A stretch of 64,000 bases of DNA from an uncultured Pelagibacteraceae bacterium (GCA_902521675.1 CABYSP010000001.1:1-64000), one strand, 5' to 3'. Shown: positions 25,281 through 35,190, counted from the first letter of the stretch. The notes: a model not told the origin generated them from the letters alone. Numbers and translations are program-made.

Positions 25281-26195
25281 TTGAAAAAAAAAGTGCTTAT
25301 ACTATCAGGTGGAATTTCTAAAGAGAGATTAATTAGTCTTGATACAGGAAATCAAGTTTTTAAAGAATTAAAAAAAAATGGTTATAGAGTTAAAATTTCT
25401 GAACCAGATAATTATTTAGAAAAAAATATAAAAATATTTAAGCCTAATGTGATTTTTAATGCTTTACACGGTCAATTTGGAGAGGATGGATATATTCAAA
25501 CTATATTAGATAAGTTTAAAATTCCATATACTCATTCAGGAGCAATAGCTTCTTCCATAGCTATGGATAAGGAAATTTCAAAAAAACTATTTATTAAAAA
25601 TAAAATTAAAACCCCGAAATTTTTTACATATTCTTATGATATTACAAAATCTCATTTAATAAAAAAAATTAACAAAGAGTTAAGATTTCCAGTTGTAATA
25701 AAACCTTTGAATGAAGGTTCGAGTGTAAATGTCTACATAAGTAATAAAAAGACTTTAGATAAAATTCTTTACAAGCTTAAAGTTTATAAAAAAGTATTAA
25801 TTGAGCAATTTATTGGAGGAAGAGAAATACAAGTTGCGATCATGGGTGATAAAAAATTAGGAGCAATTGAGCTCAAACCAAAAAGAAAATTTTATGATTA
25901 CCAAGCAAAGTATGACACAAAATCTAAAACTCAACATATTATCCCTGTAGATTTGTCCAAATCTAATTTTAAAAAGATAATTGATATAGCTTATAAAGCT
26001 CATAAAATTATTGGCTGTAGAGGAGTAACCAGGTCAGATTTTAAATTTTTCAATGGAAATTTTTATTTACTAGAACTTAACACACAGCCAGGAATGACTA
26101 AATTATCATTAGTACCAGAAATAGCATTGTTCAGAGGTATAAGCTTTTTAAAATTAATAGAATGGATGTTGAAAGATGCATCAAAGAAAAAGTAA
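25281..26195 (+). CDS. ddl: D-alanine-D-alanine ligase
   Basis: A 304-aa ATP-grasp ligase that makes the D-Ala-D-Ala dipeptide used by MurF. N-terminal LSGGISKERLISLDTG, LHGQFGEDGYIQ, VIKPLNEGSSVNV (ATP site), IEQFIGGREIQVA, GCRGVTRSDF and LELNTQPGMTKLSLVPE are all typical. The start is a TTG at 25281, directly after the murB stop; it gives the expected KKKVLILSGG N-terminus and no ATG alternative fits. The 3' end overlaps ftsQ by 20 bp. The N-terminal motif has Ile-Ser where many Ddl enzymes have Val-Ser, a mild change. Confidence 0.95.
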   Translation: MKKKVLILSGGISKERLISLDTGNQVFKELKKNGYRVKISEPDNYLEKNIKIFKPNVIFNALHGQFGEDGYIQTILDKFKIPYTHSGAIASSIAMDKEISKKLFIKNKIKTPKFFTYSYDITKSHLIKKINKELRFPVVIKPLNEGSSVNVYISNKKTLDKILYKLKVYKKVLIEQFIGGREIQVAIMGDKKLGAIELKPKRKFYDYQAKYDTKSKTQHIIPVDLSKSNFKKIIDIAYKAHKIIGCRGVTRSDFKFFNGNFYLLELNTQPGMTKLSLVPEIALFRGISFLKLIEWMLKDASKKK

Positions 26196-26847
26196 AAAAA
26201 TTCTATTTTATTTTTTTTTATTAATAATTGTTTCATCAATTGGCAACAACACAATCAATAATTATAAATTTAAAAAAATTGAAAATATTAATATTTTTGG
26301 ATTAGATCAAAAAAACAATGAAATTCTTTCGAATAAGTTAAAAAATTTGAGTTTAGGAAATATTTTTTTTATTAATAAAAAAAAAATTGAAAAATTGATT
26401 AATTCGAACTCTTTAATTGAGAGCTATGTCATATTTAAAGAATATCCATCTACATTAAATATAAAAATTGATAAAACAAATTTTTTTGCAAAAATAAATA
26501 ATAATGGGAATATTTATCTTGTTGGATCAAATGGCAAATTAACACCGATTGAATCTGGTTACAATGAATTACCCTATATTTTTGGCAAACCAAAAGTTGA
26601 AGAACTTTTAAAACTTAAAAAAATTATAGATGGTTCTAAATTTTCATATAATAAATTAAAAAATATATATTTTTTTTCATCAAAAAGATGGGACTTAAAG
26701 TTTGATGATAATATTTTATTAAAACTACCAAATAATTTAACTCAAGAAACTTTAGATAATTTGTACGAGTTTTTAGAAAATTATAATGGAGAAAATTTTA
26801 ATATTGTTGATGCAAGATTAAAAAATAAGATTGTTTTAGATGAATAA
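26176..26847 (+). CDS. ftsQ: Cell division protein FtsQ
   Basis: A 223-aa bitopic membrane protein. After a short basic tail there is one membrane helix (ILFYFFLLIIVSSIG, residues about 9-24), then a POTRA-like domain beginning FKKIENINIFGLDQKNNEIL and a beta domain with STLNIKIDKTNFFAKI, YLVGSNGKLTPIE, and RRWDLKFD-like SKRWDLKFDDNILLKLP. FtsQ links early and late division proteins through FtsBL. It is shorter than typical FtsQ (about 270-300 aa). It overlaps ddl by 20 bp and the FtsA-like gene by 8 bp. Sequence conservation is low, but position and domain order make the call good. Confidence 0.9.
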   Translation: MHQRKSKKILFYFFLLIIVSSIGNNTINNYKFKKIENINIFGLDQKNNEILSNKLKNLSLGNIFFINKKKIEKLINSNSLIESYVIFKEYPSTLNIKIDKTNFFAKINNNGNIYLVGSNGKLTPIESGYNELPYIFGKPKVEELLKLKKIIDGSKFSYNKLKNIYFFSSKRWDLKFDDNILLKLPNNLTQETLDNLYEFLENYNGENFNIVDARLKNKIVLDE

Positions 26848-27541
26848 AGAGAATGAATTACAATATTATTTAAGTGTTTCCCCAAATAAATATGGAATAT
26901 ATTTGTTCGATACAAAAAATTTAATAAATTTATATAAAGAGGAGATTATCTTAAATAATGACACCAACTATCAAAATTATGATGAATTAAAAAAATTTCT
27001 TGATGACAATATATTTAAAATTGAAAAATTAAGCGGAAAATTTATAGAAAATATATTTCTTATACTTGAGGATAAAAAAATTTTTAATCTAGAAATTGGA
27101 ATTAAAAAAAAAAATTACAATGTTTCAGTGACAAAAGAATATCTAGAAAATTCACTTATTGAAGCTAAAGATTTATTTAGAGAAAGTTATCACAACCAAG
27201 AAATTATTCACATGATAATAAATAAATATTTTATGAATGGTGAGACTTATTCATTATTTGAGGAAAATATAAAAACTGATCATTTTGGTTTAGAAATTAA
27301 TTTTAAATCAATTTCAAGAAATGCTATTTATGATTTAAATAAAATTTTAGAAAAGTACCAAATTAAAATAATAAAATATTTAGATGGAAGTTATGTTAAA
27401 TCTAATTTCTCAAAGGATATAGAGTTAGCTAAGATGTCTCACAAAATTTTGAGTGGTTATAACCAAAATGAAGTTATTTTTGTTCCAAAAACTAATAAAA
27501 AATTAGCTTTTTTTGAAAAATTTTTTCAACTATTTAGCTAA
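26840..27541 (+). CDS. Short FtsA-like protein lacking the ATPase subdomains
   Basis: A 233-aa protein in the ftsA position. Residues about 10-80 align by eye with the FtsA 1A start (beta strands, then YDELKKFLDDNIFKIEKLSG and IENIFLILEDKKI, comparable to the helix and strand ahead of 1C in E. coli FtsA). Residues about 95-185 resemble the 1C/SHS2 domain: VTKEYLENSLIEAKDL, EIIHMIINKYFMNGE, a FGLEINFKSIS strand and LNKILEKYQIKIIKYL. No phosphate-1/phosphate-2 or adenosine motifs and no 2A/2B subdomains follow. The last residues (KLAFFEKFFQLFS) form an amphipathic helix like the FtsA membrane-targeting tail. Usual FtsA is about 410-430 aa. I infer an ATPase-free membrane tether or interaction module for FtsZ; homology is seen by eye only. 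Confidence 0.6.
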   Translation: MNKENELQYYLSVSPNKYGIYLFDTKNLINLYKEEIILNNDTNYQNYDELKKFLDDNIFKIEKLSGKFIENIFLILEDKKIFNLEIGIKKKNYNVSVTKEYLENSLIEAKDLFRESYHNQEIIHMIINKYFMNGETYSLFEENIKTDHFGLEINFKSISRNAIYDLNKILEKYQIKIIKYLDGSYVKSNFSKDIELAKMSHKILSGYNQNEVIFVPKTNKKLAFFEKFFQLFS

Positions 27542-27604
27542 TTTTGTTTTTTCCGGTAACATTTGTTGTTTTTCAATAATTAAAAATTCAAATTATAAAT
27601 ACAC

Positions 27605-28525
27605 ATGTCTTATTTAACTCAAAAAACAATCAAAAATAATGTTAGCTTTAGCGGGATTGCTCTTCATAGCGGACTAAGTGTAAATGTTTGTATTAAGCCT
27701 GCTGAACCTAATTTTGGAATTGTATTTAAAAGAGTTGACTTGAAAGAAAATAACATAGTTTATCCAAATTTTATGAATGTAAGTAATACATTCTTGAACA
27801 CAACAGTTGAAAATGAATTTGGAGTAAAAGTTTCAACAATAGAACATTTAATGGGAGCATTATTTGGTTTAGGAATTGATAATGCTTTAATTGAAATTGA
27901 CAATGAAGAAGTGCCAATTTTAGATGGATCAGCAAAAATATTTATTGAAAAAATATTATCTTTAGGAATTAAAGTAAGTGGCTCACCTATTAAAATAATT
28001 AAAATTAATAAAGAAGTCACTTTTTCTGATGGAGAAAGATTCATATCAATTAAACCTTCAACTTTAAATTTAGAAATAGATTTTCAATTAAAATATAAAA
28101 ATAAAGTTATTGGAGACCAAAAAAATAAAGTAAAAGTTTATGAAGACGATTTATCAGATGTTTATAATTCTAGAACATTTTGTTTATTTGAAGATATAGA
28201 AGAAATCAAAAAAAAAGGTTTAGCTAAAGGTGGTAGTTTAGAAAATGCAGTGGTTGTGAAAAATAATGAAATATTAAACCCAGAAGGATTGAGAAATAAA
28301 AAAGAATTTGTAAATCATAAAATTTTGGATTGCATAGGTGATTTATACACCAGCGGTTACAGAATTGTAGCAAGTATAACTTGTTCTCAGGGTGGTCATT
28401 ATCTTACAAATAAACTATTGAGAAAATTATTTCAAAACAAAGATAACTTTTCAATTATCGAGATAAAAGAAAAAAATCTACCGCACACTTTAATCAATAG
28501 AAACCTTCTTAGATCGATTGCATAA
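27605..28525 (+). CDS. lpxC: UDP-3-O-acyl-N-acetylglucosamine deacetylase LpxC
   Basis: A 306-aa zinc deacetylase, the committed step of lipid A synthesis. Zinc and catalytic motifs: GIALHSG near the start, STIEHLMGALFGLGIDNA (first zinc His), VPILDGSA, SRTFCLFEDIE, and NHKILDCIGDLYTSG, providing the second His and the Asp. The C-terminal GGHYLTNKLLRKL carries the catalytic His. Length is normal. It lies 63 bp after the FtsA-like gene, the largest gap in this part of the operon, so it may also have its own promoter. Its presence shows the organism makes lipid A. Confidence 0.96.
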   Translation: MSYLTQKTIKNNVSFSGIALHSGLSVNVCIKPAEPNFGIVFKRVDLKENNIVYPNFMNVSNTFLNTTVENEFGVKVSTIEHLMGALFGLGIDNALIEIDNEEVPILDGSAKIFIEKILSLGIKVSGSPIKIIKINKEVTFSDGERFISIKPSTLNLEIDFQLKYKNKVIGDQKNKVKVYEDDLSDVYNSRTFCLFEDIEEIKKKGLAKGGSLENAVVVKNNEILNPEGLRNKKEFVNHKILDCIGDLYTSGYRIVASITCSQGGHYLTNKLLRKLFQNKDNFSIIEIKEKNLPHTLINRNLLRSIA

Positions 28526-28574
28526 TTAATAAAGATAACTTTAAAATTATCATTTAAATAAGTATAAATTAAGA

Positions 28575-29417
28575 ATGTATTTAAAAAATTTTCTTATTTT
28601 ATTTTTAATTATTATTTTCAGTTCTTGTAATAAGAGCAATATTAAAAAGTCTGTTATAAATGAAAAAAGTTTAAATACACAAGTTCTTGAGGCTTATAAA
28701 GAAGGCATGGAATCTCTAAAGCAAGGAGATGTTTTGTTTGCTGCAAAAAAATTTAATGAGGTTGAAATTTTGTATCCCCAATCCCAATGGGCACCCAAAT
28801 CATCTATTATGGCAGCATATGCATATTATTCAGAGGATTATTATGATGATGCAATTTCAGAATTAGAGAGATTGATAAGAGTTTATCCAAAATTTAAACA
28901 TTTAGATTATGCTTACTATTTATTAGGTATTTCGCATTATGAGCAAATTGTAGATGAAAAAAAAGATCTACAATCTCTTGTTAATGCAAAAAAAAATTTT
29001 GATTATATAATAAAAAATTATCCTACGTCTGAATACGCTCTTGATGCAGGTTTTAAAAATGATCTTATCGATGACATTTTAGCAGCTAAGCAAATGTATA
29101 TTGGCAGATATTATTTTGAAAGAAAAAAATGGATTGCAGCAATAAATAGATTTAGAGTTGTAGTGGATGAATATGACACAACAATTTATACAGAGGAGGC
29201 ATTACATAGATTGGTTGAAATTCATTATATCTTAGGATTACCAGATGAGGCAGAAAAATATGCCAATTTGCTAGGGTATAATTATAAATCTTCAAAATGG
29301 TATGAAAAATCATATTTCATATTTAATAAAAAATATGAAAAAAATATCGAGCGAATTAAAAAAGAAAAAGATAAAAATAATTCAATATTAAATAAAATAA
29401 AATCTCTATTTGATTGA
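28575..29417 (+). CDS. bamD: Outer-membrane assembly lipoprotein BamD
   Basis: A 280-aa lipoprotein: signal peptide with lipobox FSSC (Cys at residue 19), then tetratricopeptide-like helical repeats (AYKEGMESLKQGDVLFAAKKF, YPQSQWAPKSSIMAAYAYY in parts, YPKFKHLDYAYYLLGISHY, WIAAINRFRVVVDEY). BamD is the essential partner of BamA in inserting beta-barrel proteins. Length and repeat spacing are typical (COG4105). In many relatives the order is lpxC-bamD-recN-ligA; recN is absent here and the stop is immediately followed by the ligA start. Confidence 0.94.
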   Translation: MYLKNFLILFLIIIFSSCNKSNIKKSVINEKSLNTQVLEAYKEGMESLKQGDVLFAAKKFNEVEILYPQSQWAPKSSIMAAYAYYSEDYYDDAISELERLIRVYPKFKHLDYAYYLLGISHYEQIVDEKKDLQSLVNAKKNFDYIIKNYPTSEYALDAGFKNDLIDDILAAKQMYIGRYYFERKKWIAAINRFRVVVDEYDTTIYTEEALHRLVEIHYILGLPDEAEKYANLLGYNYKSSKWYEKSYFIFNKKYEKNIERIKKEKDKNNSILNKIKSLFD

Positions 29418-29418
29418 G

Positions 29419-31446
29419 ATGAATAAAAAAATTAAAACTCAATACGAAAAAAAAATTAATCTTATTAATAAATATAATGAATTTTATTATAATAAAAGTA
29501 ACTCTTTAGTTTCAGATAAAGAGTATGACGATTTAAAAAAAGAAATTTTAAATTTAGAGAGAAAATATAAAATTTTAATAAATAAAAATTCAATATCAAA
29601 TTTAGTAGGGCACAAACCTTCAAAAAATTTTAAAAAAATAAGTCATAAAGCTCCCATGCTTTCATTGTCTAATGCTTATGATGAGCAAGATTTAATTAAT
29701 TTTGAAAAAAAAATTATAAATTTTTTATCAGCAGATAAAAATTTTAAAATTAACTACAGTGCTGAACCAAAAATAGATGGTATTTCTGCTTCATTAACTT
29801 ATATAAACGGAAATTTTACCACAGGTTTATCAAGAGGCGATGGTAAAGAAGGGGAAGACATAACAGCTAATCTAGCTACTATCATAGATATTCCAAAACA
29901 AATTTTATCCTCAGATTTTCCAAAGGAAATCGATGTACGTGGTGAAGTATATATACAAAACAGTGACTTTAAAAATTTAAAAAATAATTTTGCAAATCCC
30001 AGAAATGCTGCTTCTGGTTCTTTAAGACAAAAAAATCCACTAGATACAAAAAAAATACCATTGAAATTTATAGCTTACACATTTGGTTTCCAAAAAGGGT
30101 TAAAAATAAATACCCAGACCGAGTATTTAAAAAAACTAAATGAATGGGGTTTTAAAACCAACCCTTTAAATAAATCTATTTCTGGAATTAAAAATTTAAT
30201 AAAAAATTATTTATCAATTGAGAATCAAAGAGCAAATTTAGATTTTGATATAGATGGAATAGTTTACAAGATAAATGATTTTGATTTACAAAAAAGGTTG
30301 GGAAATGTTGCAAATGCTCCTAGATGGGCCATCGCTCATAAATTTTCATCAAATAAAGCTATATCTCAAATTATAGATATCGATATTCAAATTGGTAGAA
30401 CAGGTGCACTGACTCCTGTTGCAAAAATAAAACCTATAAATATTGGAGGTGTAGTAGTATCAAATGCAACTTTGCATAATGAAGATGAAATAGAGAGAAA
30501 AGATATAAGAGTTGGAGACTCAGTAACTGTTGAAAGAGCTGGAGATGTTATTCCCCATATACTTTCAGTTGATCTTAATAAAAGATCAAAAAAAAGTATA
30601 AAATTTAATTTTCCAAAAAAATGTCCATCATGTGGTTCACAAACCATAAAAGAATTTAATAAATTAACTAAAAAAATAGATGCAGTTAGAAGATGTTCTA
30701 GTGAAGGTTATTTATGTGATAAAATTTCAATTGAAAAGTTAAAACATTTTGTCTCAAAAGAAGCTTTTAACATTGATGGACTAGGAAAAAAAATAATTGA
30801 ATTGTTTTGGAAACTAAATTTAATCAAATATCCATATGATATATTTAAATTAGATTATAGTAAAATTGAAAAGCTTGAAGGTTGGGGCAAAACATCAATA
30901 GAAAATTTAAAATATTCTATTAACCAGAAAAAAAATATCTCTTTGGAGAGATTTATATATGCCTTAGGAATCAGGCATATAGGATTGGAAAATGCAAAAT
31001 TATTATCTAGACACTTTATATCTTTTGTTGGATTACAAAATTTTTACAAAACCAAAAATTATAATGAATTATTAAGTATTGATGGAATTGGTGAAACTCA
31101 AGTAAATTCAATTAAAAGATTTTTTGTAAATGATACTAATGTTAAAGTTTTAAATGAATTAGGAAAAGTTTTAATAATAAAAAACGTCTCCATAAAGCAG
31201 AAGAGTGGATTTTTAAGCAATAAATCTTTTTTAGTGACAGGTAAATTAAATGGAATTAGCAGAGCTGAAGTAAAATCATTGATTGAGGAAAACTCAGGGA
31301 CCACTCTGAGTAGTGTGTCGAATAAATTAAATTATTTAATTATCGGAGATAAACCAACCAAAAGAAAAATAGAGACTGCAAAAGAACTTAAAATCAAAAT
31401 TATTAATCAGGATGAATTTTTACATATGCTAAATAAAAGTACTTAA
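29419..31446 (+). CDS. ligA: NAD-dependent DNA ligase LigA
   Basis: A 675-aa ligase that seals nicks in replication and repair using NAD. Domains in order: Ia (YNEFYYNKSNSLVSDKEYDDLKKE in parts), adenylation domain with the nucleotide lysine in AEPKIDG (Lys118), SRGDGKEGEDIT, RNAASGSLRQ, OB fold (IQIGRTGALTPVAK), a four-cysteine zinc finger (CPSC ... CSSEGYLC), helix-hairpin-helix repeats (LEGWGKTSIENL, IDGIGETQVNSI) and a C-terminal BRCT domain. The ATG at 29419 is preferred to a TTG at 29410 that would overlap bamD. The gene overlaps the convergent pepP-like gene by 18 bp. Confidence 0.96.
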   Translation: MNKKIKTQYEKKINLINKYNEFYYNKSNSLVSDKEYDDLKKEILNLERKYKILINKNSISNLVGHKPSKNFKKISHKAPMLSLSNAYDEQDLINFEKKIINFLSADKNFKINYSAEPKIDGISASLTYINGNFTTGLSRGDGKEGEDITANLATIIDIPKQILSSDFPKEIDVRGEVYIQNSDFKNLKNNFANPRNAASGSLRQKNPLDTKKIPLKFIAYTFGFQKGLKINTQTEYLKKLNEWGFKTNPLNKSISGIKNLIKNYLSIENQRANLDFDIDGIVYKINDFDLQKRLGNVANAPRWAIAHKFSSNKAISQIIDIDIQIGRTGALTPVAKIKPINIGGVVVSNATLHNEDEIERKDIRVGDSVTVERAGDVIPHILSVDLNKRSKKSIKFNFPKKCPSCGSQTIKEFNKLTKKIDAVRRCSSEGYLCDKISIEKLKHFVSKEAFNIDGLGKKIIELFWKLNLIKYPYDIFKLDYSKIEKLEGWGKTSIENLKYSINQKKNISLERFIYALGIRHIGLENAKLLSRHFISFVGLQNFYKTKNYNELLSIDGIGETQVNSIKRFFVNDTNVKVLNELGKVLIIKNVSIKQKSGFLSNKSFLVTGKLNGISRAEVKSLIEENSGTTLSSVSNKLNYLIIGDKPTKRKIETAKELKIKIINQDEFLHMLNKST

Positions 31447-33123
31447 CCACTTTCTTTCATTTTTACTTAAGTATTGAGAAATTTTTGAATAAACATGTAA
31501 ATGATATTTAAAAAGATAATTTTTTTCAGTTTCAGTTAATAAATTAAAATTAATTAAATCCTTCTCAATAGGCACCATTGTCAGATTTTCAAAAAACAAA
31601 TTTTTTTTTCTTTTATTAACATAAACTAGATTTTCGATACGTATCCCATATTTATTCTTTTTGTAGTATCCAGGCTCATTACTTAAAATCATACCTTGTT
31701 TAATCTTGACTTTGTTTATTTTGGAAATTGATTGTGGACCCTCATGAACATTTAGAAAAAAACCAACCCCATGTCCAGTGCCATGCGCATAGTCTAAATT
31801 GCTTTCTTTTAAAAATTTTCTTGCTCTTTTATCAATTTTTTTACCTGTATCATGTTTATTGATATCAGTCATAGCAACAGCAATATGACCTTTTAATACT
31901 TTAGTAAAAACATTTTTAATATTTTGTTTTTGATTTGAAAAACAAATTGTTCTAGTAACATCAGTTGTTCCATACTTATATTGACCTCCTGAGTCACAGA
32001 GAAAAATATCATTATTGTTTATTGTTCTGCAATTTTCTTTTTTTGCACGGTAATGTACGATAGCACCATTTTTCCCTGAGCCTGCAATGGTGTCAAAACT
32101 AGGATAAAGAAAGTTTTTATTTAATTTTCTAAATTTTTCTAATTTTTTTGCAGCCTCAACCTCTGTAATTTTTTTTCTATTAATATTTTTTATCCAATAC
32201 AAAAATTTTGTTAATGCTATGCCATCTAAGATATGGGCATTAATCATATTTTTAATTTCAATTTTATTTTTGATTGCTTTTAAAAGATATGTTGGGTCTT
32301 TTTTGTTAATAATTTTAAATTTTAATTTAATTAAATTTTCATAAAATATTGAGCAAGATTTATCATCTATTATAAAATTTTTACCTTTAAGTTTTAATAT
32401 TTTTTTTGGCAAATCATTTGTTTCTAAAAACTCATCTTTCTTGATAATTTTATTATTTAATAACCGCTTACACTTTTTTAGATTACTTATTAGTAGTATT
32501 TTTTTTGATTTACTTATTATCAACCTTGAATTGGGAACAGGACTATTTGGGCTATCACTACCACGAATATTTAAAATCCAGGCAACATTTTCTGGCGCAC
32601 TTACAAAAATATAATCAGATTTATTTTTTTTTAAATATCTAGTTATTTTATTTAATTTAGAATTAACACTTTCACCAACAATATTTTTATCTAGATAAAA
32701 AAATGGAATGTGATTGTTTTTTTTTTGCTTTTTGATCTCATCGATTAAATTCTTTTCAATGCATTTTATTTTATTGTATTTTAAGAAATAGTTTTTGATT
32801 TGAGTGTTTGTGAATAATTTTGGATCTATACCAAGAGTAAGATTTTTAAATAAATTACAGTTTATTAATCTTTCAAATCCATAAATTTTAAAATTTTTTC
32901 CACTCTCAATTTTACTTTGAATAGTATACCTTCCGTCAATAAATAAATAATTTTTATTTTTAAGAATAATAGCCAACCCAGCTGATCCACTAAAATTTGA
33001 AATAACTTCTAACCTATTTAATTTTGAATATTCTGTAAAAAAATTATCGTTTTTTGGAATTACATAACCATCAATTTTATACTTACTAAATTTACTACGT
33101 AGAATTTTTATAAAATTTTTCAT
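31429..33123 (-). CDS. Xaa-Pro aminopeptidase (M24B, PepP-like)
   Basis: A 564-aa cytosolic metallopeptidase that removes N-terminal residues ahead of proline. Two creatinase-like N-terminal domains come first (KIDGYVIPKNDNFFTEYS, then a lysine-rich second copy), then the pita-bread catalytic domain: SFDTIAGSGKNGAIVHY, LCDSGGQYKYGTTDVTRT (metal Asp residues), AHGTGHGVGFFLNVHEGP (metal His), NEPGYYKKNKYGIRIENL (metal Glu) and a C-terminal cap. The three-domain layout and length match eukaryote-type aminopeptidase P found in many alphaproteobacteria. It overlaps uvrD by 4 bp (same strand) and ligA by 18 bp (convergent). Confidence 0.93.
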   Translation of the reverse strand: MKNFIKILRSKFSKYKIDGYVIPKNDNFFTEYSKLNRLEVISNFSGSAGLAIILKNKNYLFIDGRYTIQSKIESGKNFKIYGFERLINCNLFKNLTLGIDPKLFTNTQIKNYFLKYNKIKCIEKNLIDEIKKQKKNNHIPFFYLDKNIVGESVNSKLNKITRYLKKNKSDYIFVSAPENVAWILNIRGSDSPNSPVPNSRLIISKSKKILLISNLKKCKRLLNNKIIKKDEFLETNDLPKKILKLKGKNFIIDDKSCSIFYENLIKLKFKIINKKDPTYLLKAIKNKIEIKNMINAHILDGIALTKFLYWIKNINRKKITEVEAAKKLEKFRKLNKNFLYPSFDTIAGSGKNGAIVHYRAKKENCRTINNNDIFLCDSGGQYKYGTTDVTRTICFSNQKQNIKNVFTKVLKGHIAVAMTDINKHDTGKKIDKRARKFLKESNLDYAHGTGHGVGFFLNVHEGPQSISKINKVKIKQGMILSNEPGYYKKNKYGIRIENLVYVNKRKKNLFFENLTMVPIEKDLINFNLLTETEKNYLFKYHLHVYSKISQYLSKNERKWLSTFI

Positions 33124-35156
33124 TTAATTCTTTTCTGATATCTTATCCACCCAGGACTTCTTGCGCCTTCTTCAATTTCAAAATCTTGATTAAATTCAAA
33201 ATCATCATTATTGTTTATTTCTTCATCAAAAAATGAATTTTTTTCCAAATGTTTCTCGGGTAATTCATCTATAAATCTTGATGCCATACTATCTATCCAG
33301 TCACCTTGATAAAATCTGTTCATTGAAAAAGATATTATAGCTTTTTTCTTTGCTCTAGTAACACCCACATAAGCTAAGCGTCTTTCTTCTTCAAGGCCAC
33401 TCTGACCTTTTTCCTCGATAGACTTTTGGTGAGGAAATAAGCCCTCTTCCCAACCAGGTAGAAAAACAACATCAAATTCCAATCCTTTTGCAGCGTGCAT
33501 TGTCATCATATTAATCTTTTCACCATCCCATTCTTGATCTACTGAAGTTGCTAGTGAAACATGTTCTAAAAAACTTTCTAAATTATCAAATTCTTTCATA
33601 GCACTTAATAACTCTTTTATATTTTCTAATCTATTTTCGTTATCAATATCTTTTTTACTTTTCAACATTGCTGAATATCCAGATTCATCTAAGACAATTT
33701 GTAATAATTTTACATGATTTGACTTTTTTAATATAAGTTCATTTCTCCACTTAGAAAGAGAATTTATAAATAGGTTTAAACCTATTTTAGCTTTTGGTTT
33801 TATTAAATTTTGTTCTAGCATTTTAATTGATGCTCTTTCTAGATTTAAGTTATTTTCTTTTGCGTATTCATGAATAATTTTTAAAGTACTATCTCCAATA
33901 GATCTTTTTGGATTATTAACAATTCTTTCAAAAGCAAGATCATCTTTTTCTTGATAAATCAATCTTAGATAAGCTACACAGTCTTTAACTTCAGCTCTTT
34001 CATAAAATTTTGTACCCCCTAATATTCTGTAAGGCATACCAATTTTAAGAAATCTTTCTTCAAATTCACGGGTTTGAAAAATAGCTCTTACAAGGATAGC
34101 AATATTGTTATAAGAAAATTTTTTGTTGATATTTTTTTCTATTTCATCTGAAATTCCAACCGCTTCATCTTTCCCATTTTTAAAGCAATTTAGTTTAACC
34201 AAATCACCTTCATCCATAGTAGTTATTAATGTTTTTCCAACTCTATTTTGATTATTAGAAATAAGATTTGAGGCTACAGATAAGATATTTTGAGAAGATC
34301 TATAATTTTGCTCCAATCTTATTACTTTTGTATTTTTATAAACTTGATCAAATTCTAAAAAATTTTTTATCTCTGCACCCCTCCAACTATAAATTGATTG
34401 GTCGTCATCTCCAACACAACAAATATTTTTGTTTTTTTCTGATAATAGATTAAGCCATTTGCTTTGAATTAAATTTGTATCTTGATATTCATCGACAAGG
34501 ATATATTTAAAATTTTTTGAATAAATTTCTCTAATATCTAAATTAAATTCTAAGATTTTTACAGCATGCAATATAAGATCACCAAAGTCACAAGAGTTTA
34601 AGTCAGTTAACTTTTGTTGGTAAATTTTATACAGTGGAAGAATTGTTTTTTCATAAAGATCTTTTTTATTTATTACTACTTCATTTGGATAAAATCCTTT
34701 ATTTTTCCAACGATCGATTATTGCCAATATAAACCTTGGAGACAATTGTTTGATGTCAATATTTTCAGCCTTACAAATATTTTTAATAAGTCTGATCTGA
34801 TCATCTGTGTCTACTATAGTAAAATTGGAATTAAGACTTGCTGCTGAAGCATGTTTTCGCAATAATTTCGCACAAATAGAATGAAATGTTCCTAGCCATG
34901 AAAGTCCGACTGCATTGGAGCCAAGTATTTTGCTAACTCTGTTTTGCATCTCTTTAGCAGCCTTATTTGTAAATGTTACTGCTAAGATTTGATTTGGAAA
35001 TGCCTTTTTTTCTTTAATAATGTTAGCAATTCTAGAAGTTAAAACTTTTGTTTTTCCAGATCCAGCTCCAGCCACAATCAAAAGTGGGCCATCTAGATGG
35101 AGAACTGCTTCTTTTTGAGCATCATTTAAATTTTCCAAATAATCTTTGTTTATCAT
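33120..35156 (-). CDS. uvrD: ATP-dependent DNA helicase UvrD/PcrA
   Basis: A 678-aa superfamily 1 3'-5' helicase used in mismatch and excision repair and at stalled forks. Motifs: LNDAQKEAV (Q-motif), AGAGSGKTKVLTSRI (Walker A), TFTNKAAKEMQ, WLGTFHSICAKLLR, LVDEYQDTNLIQ (motif II, DEYQ), GDDDQSIYSWRGA (III), RLEQNYRSS (IV), MTMHAAKGLEFDVVFLPG (V) and EERRLAYVGVTRAKK (VI). It is about 40 residues shorter than E. coli UvrD, mainly at the C-terminus. No SOS-like GTTC-N7-GTTC box is seen in the 34 bp between its start and the divergent asmA-like gene. Confidence 0.95.
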   Translation of the reverse strand: MINKDYLENLNDAQKEAVLHLDGPLLIVAGAGSGKTKVLTSRIANIIKEKKAFPNQILAVTFTNKAAKEMQNRVSKILGSNAVGLSWLGTFHSICAKLLRKHASAASLNSNFTIVDTDDQIRLIKNICKAENIDIKQLSPRFILAIIDRWKNKGFYPNEVVINKKDLYEKTILPLYKIYQQKLTDLNSCDFGDLILHAVKILEFNLDIREIYSKNFKYILVDEYQDTNLIQSKWLNLLSEKNKNICCVGDDDQSIYSWRGAEIKNFLEFDQVYKNTKVIRLEQNYRSSQNILSVASNLISNNQNRVGKTLITTMDEGDLVKLNCFKNGKDEAVGISDEIEKNINKKFSYNNIAILVRAIFQTREFEERFLKIGMPYRILGGTKFYERAEVKDCVAYLRLIYQEKDDLAFERIVNNPKRSIGDSTLKIIHEYAKENNLNLERASIKMLEQNLIKPKAKIGLNLFINSLSKWRNELILKKSNHVKLLQIVLDESGYSAMLKSKKDIDNENRLENIKELLSAMKEFDNLESFLEHVSLATSVDQEWDGEKINMMTMHAAKGLEFDVVFLPGWEEGLFPHQKSIEEKGQSGLEEERRLAYVGVTRAKKKAIISFSMNRFYQGDWIDSMASRFIDELPEKHLEKNSFFDEEINNNDDFEFNQDFEIEEGARSPGWIRYQKRIK

Positions 35157-35190
35157 TTAAAATTTTCCTTTATAAGATTTCTTTATTGTT

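Noticed and set aside
29402-29430. recN between bamD and ligA, expected from related genomes
   Set aside because: The two genes are directly adjacent, with no remnant of recN.
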